Assembly: GCA_963573315.1 (NCBI GenBank)
Contig: OY752153.1
Coordinates: forward strand, 1,302,001 to 1,366,000
Direction: 5' to 3'
Source: Entomortierella parvispora
Lineage: Eukaryota > Mortierellomycota > Mortierellomycetes > Mortierellales > Mortierellaceae
DNA: 64,000 bases
The notes under the pieces are model-generated. The model saw nothing but the letters and a program-made list of their open reading frames with translations. It searched no databases and was not told where the DNA came from. The translations under genes were made by a program, and so were the position numbers. Below, one piece after another: positions 23,538 through 32,792 of this stretch (its first letter is position 1; the number at the start of each line of letters is the position of its first letter).

Positions 23538-23900
23538 ATGCACCCTTACAAAATATTTGCATGGGCCTTTGTTAGTATTTTTGCTACAGCCTATTGTTCA
23601 TACTCACAATGGACCTTCTGCCTATCCACTGATTTTGCTTTCTGCACTGGTGTGTCCACTTTCATCAGTAACGAGTACTTGTTGGCTGCTTGCGTTGCAA
23701 GTTTGGGCTATTCATGTGTACAAGACTTTTGCCATCAAACCGCTTTTGCAGGCTTGATGGCATCTGCCACTGTAGCTGCTTCAAGCAGAAATCCTCAGTT
23801 AGCACTTCAGCCTTGCAATTTCACTGGAAGTTCCAAAAGTCCAAGTGAATGCTTTATTGGAACTCCAATTGCATTGTCTGAATCTCAATGCTGGTTATAG
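23538..23900 (+). CDS. Small secreted cysteine-containing protein (hypothetical)
   Basis: Single-exon frame of 120 residues starting at ATG 23538. Residues 1-22 form a hydrophobic signal peptide (FAWAFVSIFATAYC). The mature part has eight cysteines spaced irregularly (WTFC, FAFC, LAAC, GYSC, QDFC, QPC, SEC, SQC) and one N-glycosylation site (NFT). No family was recognised. It is probably secreted. It stands alone next to a hairpin-like repeat cluster and a retroelement relic, which is typical of a dispensable compartment. The gene could have further exons that were missed. Confidence rests on the signal peptide and even cysteine number. Confidence 0.5.
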   Translation: MHPYKIFAWAFVSIFATAYCSYSQWTFCLSTDFAFCTGVSTFISNEYLLAACVASLGYSCVQDFCHQTAFAGLMASATVAASSRNPQLALQPCNFTGSSKSPSECFIGTPIALSESQCWL

Positions 23901-24654
23901 ACGGAATCCGCAAGGTAGAAGAAAACAGAGAGAATCCAGCTTGGCCAGAAACAACTTTCACATTACTTTGATTCCTGGCAATGATAGTACTGTCCTCCTT
24001 TATTGCTGTGGTGAGTACTTTTCCTTTTCAATTGTTGTTCCTCCTGCTATTCTTCTACTTGAACATATGGGACCAAGTAGCAAATGACTTTTCTTCTCTA
24101 TGTCTTTTTTACTCGGTTTTCTTTATTCCTTTCACCCGATCTTTCTTCTTTCTTTCTTGTTGTCATTCTACTCTTTATCATCATGGCTGTCACTCAAATC
24201 GCATGCAATCAAATTTCATGTGTGTAACCTGCTCCTCGTTCTTCCAAATTCCAACAGATGGCTACAAAAAACGGTCGTATCTACACCAGGGCAGAGTAAG
24301 ACGAGTCCTCAAGTCAAGCCGTCGATCAAGAGCAGGGTGGGTCTAGTAGATCATAAGAAGACATGTCAGCATCCTCACAACGTTACCAGGATATCCTTTC
24401 TGGACCCGTCAGCCCGGCTCAGGCTGTTTCGTCTCCGCAAGATACAATCGATCCTGAACTATCACCTCTCCTTGATTTCTGAGCCTTGCCGCTCTGTTTC
24501 ATCAATGGTCCAACTCTCCTTACTACCTTTCCTCGGCTATCTTTACCCCTGGCCTACGCTGAAATGAACAATTGCTAGTAATTAGTATCAATAGTTTCCC
24601 ATAGTATCATTCACTTCTTAGGTATCCTTTCGATTTCTTCCTTATTGTTCTAAA
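23901..24654. other. Intergenic, no gene recognised
   Basis: This T-rich region lies between the small secreted protein and the end of the Ty3/gypsy relic. One frame (24100-24567) starts with a Leu/Phe/Ser-rich stretch that could mimic a signal peptide, but the rest has no domain character. It was not called. Confidence 0.5.
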
Positions 24655-26162
24655 CATATTCAATTATCCGAGGACTTGGTCTCCAACTTGAACTTGTGGT
24701 CGCGTCGTCTTTTGTTTGCCTGCTCCTCCTGATGATCCTCGGCGCGTTGAAGTGCATCTTGAACAAGGAAGAGCGTTGCTGACTGATTGGTGAGAAAAGT
24801 ATCGACCGTGGAAACTGACGTGCTGGGGATGCTGAGGAGTGCTACTGCTACTGAGAGGCGGGAGTACTGACCAGTATTGAGGACGAACGACGAGAATCCT
24901 GCTGAGGCGCTTACAGCGTTGTTGTAGTCAAACTCCAGTGATGGAGGCTGATCCCAATTAGTCTGCTTATCATCTGCAACACAGCACAGTCTTCAAAGTC
25001 CAGTTCACGATCTCCGTCTGTCCGTCTGCCTGTGGGTGAGAAGCTGTGCAGAAAGCAAGCATCGCATCCAGAAACCGGCGAAGCTCCTGTCAGAACCTGC
25101 TAGTGAATCGTGAGTCGCGATCTGAGATAATGGATGTTGGCAGTTCATGCAGCTTAAGGATATTATCAAAAAAAACTGGTGGGCGACGTCGACAGGCGGA
25201 AGTTGTACTGGGAACGAAGTACACAAGTTTGGTGAGCTTGTCAACAAAGACTGCGATGGTGTTGAAGTTGCGAGCTGTTGGAGGAAGAGGGCCGATGAAG
25301 TCCACGGTGACGACCTCCCAGTGGGGAGATGGGATCGGAAGAGGCTGCAAGAATCCTGCAGATCGATCTTTTCTTCTTCTGATACTTCTCGCAGGTTGCC
25401 ACATCCGTCTGGCTATCTTGAGAGATGTCCGACCTGTACACAAAGCGGCGCAAGTTGTCGTAAGTCCTCTGAAAGCCACAGTGTCCAGCTGCAGTAGAGT
25501 CGTGGGTGTCGTGCAACAGGGTGAGGCGGATGGGTGAGTATCGAGGGAGAGCCAGGGTGATCTACGCCGTGAGACATAGATGGAACTGTTTTGCAACAAA
25601 TATCCATTTACAGTCATCCCTTCCAGGCAGCAGTCCTCATGGACTGGACCAAGGCGAGGTTCGTTGTTATAATCCTGAACAAGCTGGTCGCGGACGTCGG
25701 AAGACAGCGAGAGATTGAGGATGTGCATTTCAACAAAGTCGGGATCGTAGAAGTCCGGTCATCGAGAGAGTGTGCCAGGCACGATGTTGTCAACTCCTGG
25801 CTTGTACCTGAAGTCGAATTCGTATTCCTGAAGCCGCTCCATCCAGCGAGCCTGTCGAGGAGGCGCCAAGAGCGTAAAGCGTGGATCACAGCTAACAGTC
25901 CTGCTCATGAGTGGGGTATTTTCGTTCAGCTGATTGCATCTTCCTGGAGTGAATGCAATGGGATGCGTGTCGGTCAGTCTGCAGCAACCGGATGCATCTG
26001 TGACGACGAGGTTGGGGTCGAAGATGCGGAGAATAGAGTGGAGCAGATGGCTCGCTTGAGCTGAATGAATGCAGATTGTTGTTTGTCGGTCCATGTGAAG
26101 GGAATGCTGTTGGCGAGGAGGGAGGAAAGAGGATATGTGAATCGCGTGATGTCACCGAGGCC
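24655..26162 (-). pseudogene. Ty3/gypsy retrotransposon pol relic (RNase H to integrase)
   Basis: On the minus strand successive frames give, in order: the RT-RNase H connection (YPLSSLLANSIPFTWTDKQQ, DPNLVVTDASG), the end of RNase H (ARWMERLQEYEFDFRYKPG, then IVPGTLSR), the integrase zinc-binding region in fragments, the integrase core (HWEVVTVDFIGPLPPT, VDKLTKLVYFVP, ISDRDSRFTSRFW, SHPQADGQTE) and the post-core segment (DALQRAEDHQEEQANKRRRD). Several frameshifts and stops separate these pieces. Gag, protease and most of RT are absent, as is the 3' end, and no LTR was found. The 5' truncation point lies at an A-run about 100 bases before the start of the CRN-type gene on the other strand. 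Confidence 0.85.
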
Positions 26163-26268
26163 GAAAAAAAAAAAAAAAAGGAAGGAACGCCCCCTTCACG
26201 AACGCGACAGTCACGAGTATCTCCCCCTGCTTGATCTCTTCGCATTCTGATCTTCCAGAGCCCCCATC

Positions 26269-28118
26269 ATGGTTCTCGACATCACTGCTCTCTGCGTCAT
26301 CGACGGCGAATCCACCTCGAAGGCGTTCTCACTCAAGATTTCCTCGCCGTGCACTGTGGTCGACCTTCAGAAACTCATCAAAGCCGAAAGGTCTCATCTG
26401 TTCAATGACATTGCTGCACATGATCTCACCCTGTGGCGCATCTCTGGCCCTGCATTTTCAACCTTGAGGTACATGCCAGTCGTCATAGCCGAGAATTCGG
26501 CTGCTATAGAGCTCAGCCCCTTTGAGAATCTTTTCAACGAGTACATTTCACCCGGGAAAACCATTCACCTCATTGTTCAGCGGCCCCATCGAGGTAAAGT
26601 GCTGCACGTTGCTGTCGTCTTTTGCTATCTCTTTCAGACGGTTAATTTTTTTCCCCTTTTTTAGTTGCAGCTGCTGCCACATTCACTGTTCTTGTCAAAG
26701 GCAGGACACCGATGAGTATCCAATGGGCAACCGATGCTGTAACGGCTACTCTGAGTGAAATGCGAGAGCAAATATACGCCAAGCACCCATATTTGAACAG
26801 AGCCAGCGGACCTGTTGTCATCGTGCGACCCAACTACAACGCAGTCATGTACCTCGAAACAGACGAAGACCTGCGCGCTCATCTCAAGGACATCCTTCGA
26901 GACGGCGATCGATTTTTCTCTGTCCGTTTGGAGGGTCGATCACGGCCATTTTCAGAGTTCACAATGACTGACATCGACAGGATTTATGGCGACAACAACC
27001 TACAGATCCTCGGAACTATTGGATCTGCTCCAGTTACTGTCCCTACTTACACCCAGGCTGTCGTTGACTTACTCACGTCACTGAAGTCCGCTGTCAAGGC
27101 TTTATATCCGGGCAAGTTTATTTCACCTGAACCTGGATGTCCTTTATACGTTTCAATATTCCTTATTCATGCTGTCGGACTATTCCCTGAGCTGATGCTG
27201 ATCCCGAACAAAGCTATATCAGGACGACGAGGGAATGGATATCTTGACTATGCCGTCGTGTCAAAGGATGATCCGTCGCGGATGATTGCTGTTACGGCTT
27301 CTGGACCGACGGAGAGTAACTCCTTATTCAAAACCATGGTGCAGCTTGACACTATATCCTCAGGGAGGAAGCAAAACAGTCGAGACCACAGTGGTGATGG
27401 TGGCGCCGAAGCGCCTGTGATTTCTTATGGTATTGTAACCGATAGCGCCAATTGGAGCTTTCTGGAGTGCAAAACTGAGGTATTATACGAATCCGGCTAC
27501 AACGATCCGACTTTTTTCTTGTCAACTTCCCCAGTCGTGCTCCGTTTCTCCGATGAATTCCACGACTGGAAAGGAAATGCTATAAAGATATTTAGGCATA
27601 TTACTTTCCAGCTGCAACGACTGGTGGACGATATCCCAAACCCATCGAAACGGCGCAAACTTGCGACTCATGTCAAGCATCCGCAACCACCACAAGTAGA
27701 GCTTCAACTTCCCTCTCAGACAGTCGACGAATATTGGCTATGGGCTCAGTCACTTTCCAAGGACTTCAAGGGCGGCCAACGCACAGGGAAATGGATGCTG
27801 TTCTATGATAACTCTGTCCTGGATGAAAAGTGGGCAGCCGTGAAATCTCTCACTGAGCAGGATATGTTGGGAGGCAAAGCAAAGTGCTCCACTGCAAGAG
27901 AGAATCCCAAAGCGAAGAGCTCAAAGACGGGCGTGATTATAGTGTATACGTATGACTATCTCGATCAAGAGGACGTATACAGAGTTGCTGCTAACTTGCA
28001 CGAGAAGATGGAGTACAAGAGGATCATGTATTACAAAACAGATAACCAGACTTACGCAGGAACCTACGCGAAGAACGGCTCAAAGGTCAACCATGTCTAT
28101 AAGTATCCGCTTGACTAG
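26269..28118 (+). CDS. CRN-type protein with degenerate PD-(D/E)XK region and BLES03/DUF1917-like C-terminus
   Basis: Two exons (26269-26593 and 26665-28118) join in frame to 592 residues. Residues 1-108 are the CRN N-terminal domain (ALCVIDGES, SLKISSPCTVVDLQKLIKAE, DLTLWRI, KTIHLIVQRP). Residues 109-240 match the second conserved CRN module (FTVLVKGRT, IQWATDAVTATLSEMRE, YGDNNLQILG). About 290-450 resembles the CRN nuclease-like module (GNGYLDYAVVSKDDPSRMIAVTAS, YGIVTDSANWSFLEC). The expected E-x-K is replaced by T-A-S (319-321), so nuclease activity is doubtful. Residues 483-592 (GKWMLFYDNS, AKCSTARENPKA, VIIVYTYDYLDQEDVYRV, YYKTDNQTYAGTY) look like the BLES03/DUF1917 family. That call is from memory of the motif and needs a profile search. 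Partner and location are unknown. The gene lies between a Ty3 relic and a secreted protein gene. Confidence 0.8.
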
Positions 28119-28504
28119 GAGGCATTGTTCACAATCTATTTATACTCACCTAGAATAAACACCTGTTCTTGAACGTGCCTCTCCATTGTGAGTGAAAAGA
28201 TTATCACTCCATCCCCTTCAGTGAACAAATCATGGCTCTGAACACGACTGCAAGAAAGGTCAACAACTGTTCTCTGACTCAAGTCAACACGACGTTACGG
28301 GTAGAGTATGTTCTAAAGTATCCAACTTGAACGCAGAGCAATTGCCCATTCTTGTTTTTTGTTTTACCTTTTCTGCCAATGATTGCATGGTATGAACCAT
28401 GACTTGAGAGTCTGGTGTAAAAATGGGGTTATGTTTATTATTATATAGTGGTCAGCATTGATCCAGACAAACACTGGGTCTAGCTTCTCAAGCAGGAAAA
28501 CGCT
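28119..28504. other. Convergent 3' flanks, no gene
   Basis: This short interval lies between the stop of the plus-strand CRN gene and the stop of the minus-strand cysteine-rich gene. It is AT-rich with AATAAA-like sequence (TAGAATAAACAC near 28151), which could serve as a polyadenylation signal for the CRN gene. No ORF of note. Confidence 0.5.
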
Positions 28505-29242
28505 TTAGGCGCAAACTCTGCCAATGGGGCAGCAGCCCTTCTTGCCCTTGGCCGAGATCCAGCAGTTCTGATTCGAGGCACAGCATCCGCCACCCTTGCA
28601 GCAGCGCGAGTTTCGAGGGCAGCAGGACTTGTTGTCACAACCCATCTGGTTGTTCTTGCAGCAGCCGCTAGCATAGCACCAGGAACCAGCATTGCAGCAG
28701 CCCTTCTTACAGCAGTCACCACCCAACTGGCAGCACTTGGTTTTGGACTTGGGGCAAAGGCCATATCCCCTCGCGCATTTAGCTGTATACAAAAAAAGGT
28801 CGATGAGTTTGTTGCAGCAGACAGAAAACAAATTCCGCATCAATGGTCAATAAACTACCTCCTCTCTTCTCAAGAGAACGAGTTTCGACATGGACATCCT
28901 CCGCAAGAGGACCAATCTCTTCAAAGATAAGAGAGGCAGCGGCTACCAGTTCAGCAGTTCGAGCGTCTGCAAAGAAATAAGAAAAGGAGTATTTGACATC
29001 CTCAATCCGGTTAGTAAATCTATGGTGGGACACAAGGTACGCGAAACAGTATGTAGACTTCCAAAGGTACCTTCTCTCTTCTTCGCACCGCCTTCAATGG
29101 GTGCTCCCAAGAAGTCGGAAATCTCGAGAACCTCGAGAGTATCGGGTACACCAGCCACAATGTAATCCTCAACGGGAGCGGGGCTGGCAGCGACGGCGGC
29201 AACAAAGATGGCAGCGATAGATAAGATGGTGGAAAGCTTCAT
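28505..29242 (-). CDS. Secreted propeptide with Kex2 site and granulin-like cysteine-rich C-terminus
   Basis: Three exons (29071-29242, 28859-28966, 28505-28782) join in frame to 185 residues with GT-AG introns. Residues 1-20 are a clear signal peptide (MKLSTILSIAAIFVAAVAAS). A propeptide without cysteines follows, ending in RSLEKRG at the exon 2/3 junction, a typical Kex2 dibasic site. The last exon encodes about 91 residues with 22 cysteines, mostly as CC pairs: KCCQLGGDCCKKGCC and SCCPRNSRCCKGGGCC. The CC-x5-CC-x3/4-CC pattern resembles granulin/epithelin repeats. Another disulphide-rich family is possible. The exon structure separates signal and pro-region from the mature peptide. A TATA box lies about 138 bases upstream of the ATG. 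Function is unknown; a secreted signalling or effector peptide is a guess. Confidence 0.85.
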
Positions 29243-29282
29243 GGTGTGTGGACGGTGTGTAGTCAAGGGTGAGAAGAGAGTG

Positions 29283-29337
29283 AAGAGGTGAAGGGCAAGG
29301 TGAAGGGCAAGGTGAAGGGCAAGGTGAAGGACAAATA
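29283..29337. repeat. 12-bp tandem repeat in the leader of the cysteine-rich gene
   Basis: About four to five units of GGTGAAGGGCAA lie between the TATA box and the start codon of the gene at 28505-29242. They are probably in its 5' untranslated region. Unit number may vary between strains. Confidence 0.8.
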
Positions 29338-29377
29338 GAAAAACAGGGGTAGATGGAGAGGTGGATCCTCGGCTAAC

Positions 29378-29386
29378 TATTTATAT
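29378..29386 (-). promoter_or_regulatory. TATA box of the cysteine-rich secreted protein gene
   Basis: TATAAATAG on the minus strand, about 138 bases before the ATG at 29242. The position and match suit a core promoter. Inferred from sequence only. Confidence 0.5.
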
Positions 29387-30388
29387 GTGTCAGGGAATTC
29401 CTTCCAACGGGCAGTCATGACACCATCGGACATCATCCGTGAGGCGGCAAACAAGAAGAGTTGCAAAAGAAGCGCGGCACTAAAACAGCAATTGTGGGCA
29501 CGCCGGGCACACGCCGCTTTTTTGAGAGCCAATTGATCAATGGCCGCATGCTCCGTCTGCGCCATTGCATTGCTCTTCAGGAACTCAACAGCGATGTGGC
29601 AGTGTGTTGGCCGGAAAGCTCAGAAAGTGCCTGCACCTCTTCTTGTTTTCGAGATCGAGGAGCCGTTCGACCGTCATTCATCAGTGGGCTGTCGAATCCG
29701 AGGAGTTGCTTAATGGACTAGTCGTTTCAATGGACCTTTTGGCACGTTTCCTTGCGATTAGCTCCCTTCTGCTGACTCTCAAAGTCGACTCTAGGGCAGT
29801 ACGCCAATGTCTTTCAACATCTTGGCAGGAAATTCCCTATTCTTTACAAAGCCGATCAGTGGCACGAGTTCAAAGTCAGTATTCAAAAAGAAAATAAGAG
29901 CAGGGCACTTGCACGCCTGATGTTTTTTATTGTTGAACCAGGGAAACCTCCCAGAATCCAAAACTTTTTGTAGCACCATCACAAAGCCAGAAGGTAGAGC
30001 AGATTACGCTGCCTGCAAGCTCGACGTTGCCGCTGTTGTGGTCGTGGTAATCGGCTCGGGCTGCGTACCTCCTGCTCGAGGATACGCAGCGGAGAGATGC
30101 ATGATGACCTGTCGACACGCATAGCTCCAATGGACAAGATAACTCCATCGCTCATATCCGGGTTAATGCCTCTTGTTGGGAGAGCGTCGTAAGCAATCGA
30201 GACTGAATTGGGATGATCTAGGCTGTAGCTGCAGGGAGGATCATTGTAGAGACTTCGATGTAGCACTGCAAAAAATTACTCAAGACAATGAAGGATCCCA
30301 ATCCCTAGCTGGTTCAACGCCAATCACGAGCCGTACGAGCGGGTACTAGGACAAGAACAAGGCCAGGAGGTGAAGAATATCGATCTTT
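29387..30388. other. Intergenic, no gene recognised
   Basis: This is the upstream flank of the cysteine-rich gene and the 3' flank of the broken F-box gene. ORFs are short and lack domain character. No RNA gene or repeat was recognised. Confidence 0.5.
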
Positions 30389-32703
30389 TTATTTTGGGAA
30401 CAAGTCACCACAATAAAGTTCGAATTCACTGTCAGGTGCAGGTTCACGTCCATGAATGGTTTGCAACAGAGGCCAGTTTTCTTTCATCCATTTCACCTCT
30501 TCGTCTCCGATACGTTGCTCTGTACTTCGGACACTGATCTCGCGCAACTTTTTCAAATCCTTGAGTGACTTCAATCCGCTCTCCAGTGTCAGTTCAAGTC
30601 GATCTCGCTTGGGACGAATATAAACATCAGGATGGAATTTAAACGTCGGGTTGATTCCAAGCTGTTGTAGAGCCTGTCCAAATTTACTAGCGTGCCCAAT
30701 CGATCGCAAACCTGCTGTTGCAGGAGCCGCCCTCGTCCTGGATACTCCTCTGGTGTCCATCCGTAGCAGCAATCCTCAGGTAGATCTGGGCGAGGGATGC
30801 CCGAGATACGGACTTGCAGAAAGGTAAGAGTTTCAGTACAAGGCCATGATCGTAATGTTTTCAGAATTGGATCCAGTAATCAACAAGACGGAGGCTCTGA
30901 ACTTCTGCTGGTCGGCGTAAAACCTTGGCGAGCTTGATGTGTCTGCTAACTCAAAGGATTTCATTCGATGTTGGAACCTCAGGATTTGGACCAGGTTCTC
31001 GTCGTCAAGATCGCTGTCCCGGAACTCGTCCAGAACAAAGGACTCGGAAGTCAGCAATCACCTTGAGCTATCTGTAACGGATGCAGTACCTCCAAATACG
31101 ACCTTTTCCCATTCCGGCGGCTCCTCCTCACCATCGCCGATGCTTATTGGGTCTACACGACCATACCACAAAACCTTGTCGACCAATGGATTCGCAATTG
31201 TAAGGTTTGTGTACTTATCCCCTCCGTCAAAGCTGATCGAACGCAAATATGGAAGCACGTCCTGCAAAAAAGATTCTTCCTGTTCCAGAAGAGTCTTGAT
31301 CACCGCGCCATTGCAGAGATGGAGATGCTGCAGGTCCTGGCAATTGGGTTCTAGTAGTTCCCAGAGCCAAACGGAGCTGAATGGTCCGCTATACCCCTTT
31401 AACTCGAGCGATTCCAGTATGAACTTGGGATCCTCACACTCATCGCTTACATCACCTGTCTGCTCTCCATCGTCGTCATCAGACTCGATTTCCTTCAACA
31501 CCTTGTTATCAGTACTGCCCTTGACCTTCATGTCCTCGTCAGATTCGCGGTCCTTCCTGCCGGGATCGTTGTTCTCGTCGCCAGAATCGTCGTTCAAGGA
31601 AGCGCTTCTTTCAGGTTCAGAGTCTTCTTTCTATGCAAAGCGTGGTCCCCATTTTTTTCCGATGCTCAAACACTATTGTTTTCACAAAATATGAGTTAAA
31701 AGTACATTATGCCCACAAACTCTTAATTGGCTAGTATTACACTTACTGTCAAGGTCAAACACAAAGCGTTTCAACGACTCTGCACAAAGGCTCCGGATGA
31801 ATTTTACATATGGCAACTTCATGGAAACGGGCACCATTTATCATTTTCGAAGGTGATACTCCTGGCGTGAGGCACATACAGCTCCATGAGCAAATCGGAA
31901 GCGGATGATTTCACGATATCATAACAGACCTTCAAATGCTTATGGTTCTTGACCGCAATTGGACACCGGACCTTGAGCAAGTGGGCCAACATTTGACTGT
32001 TATTGGGATATGGCTCCATCAAGATAATATCCATACTCATGTAGAAAGGCGGCGAACGGATTGCTCTTGAGTCACCGCTTCTGCCACCATGGCTGGCACT
32101 CCTACCACGACTTGAACTGGCACGGCCGGCCGTTCCCCGTATTGCTGTTACAGGATTAGCGCGACCTCGGCCGGGACTGACCTCGGACGGCGAAGGTTGG
32201 TGTATAGGTGCCGACGGCCCCTCCTCTTCTCGCAGTATACGGGCGACGACTACCGCTTGATACGTCCGAGGAAGATGAATCTGCGTCTGTCAACCCCAGT
32301 TCATGTCTCCACCGTTGACGCTCCGCCATGGCTCGGGACAAGAAGTGCGAGAGTACTTCGGGACTGGGGAGGATTTCAACCTGATGGCCATATTTCGTCA
32401 GCAGGGGTGCTTCCACAGTCTCAATCTTGACTGATTTGTTGTTGCTACTGCTGTTCTGGCCGCTTCCGTTACTGTTGTTGTCTGAGGCACGGTCCGAGAT
32501 AGTCTTGGAAGACCTGATTCTGGAGAAGAGGTAATCGGTCATCCACAAATGGTAAAAATGCTCGAATGAGACCCAAGAGAGATCATGCCACAGGTAGGGA
32601 TGAATGTTTTTGAACCATTTCCTGCAAAATTGAACGCATTGGCTGAGATCATGCCGACTGAGCTGTCGACAATGAGGTTGTCCACCTCGGGAATGTCGAA
32701 CAT
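30389..32703 (-). pseudogene. Broken F-box/LRR-like gene, paralogue of 32793-34661
   Basis: Reading starts at MFDIPEVDNLIVDS (32703). One frame change within GTCGACAGCTC leads into SRHDLSQCVQFCRKWFKNI and HPYLWHDLSW, the F-box core. Blocks TKYGHQVEILPSPEVL, HLLKVRCPIAVK and YVPHARSITFEND then appear in different frames, each with a counterpart in the intact neighbour (TKYGHLVRILPSP, HLLKKRCPQAVR, YVPHSKSITFGN). The C-terminal block DRLELTLESGLKSLKDLKKLRE and WMKENWPLLQTIHG (30389-30772) again matches the neighbour. At least four frame breaks without good splice borders make decay more likely than a multi-exon gene. It lies only 89 bases from the end of its paralogue, in the same orientation, which points to tandem duplication. 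Confidence 0.65.
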
Positions 32704-32792
32704 GAAGGAATGGTTCAGGTTCAGTCTGCTGGCGTCCTGACGTTCCTGATTTCGGACTGTTTTTTTTATTTCTTTGCCTACAGTAGCCCATG

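Noticed and set aside
24100..24567. Plus-strand ORF beginning with a hydrophobic stretch as a secreted protein
   Set aside because: The hydrophobic run is a translation of CTTT-rich sequence and the remainder lacks cysteines or a domain.
29283..29337. Regular 12-bp units as a CRISPR-like array
   Set aside because: No spacers, units are adjacent, and the organism is a eukaryote. It is a plain tandem repeat.
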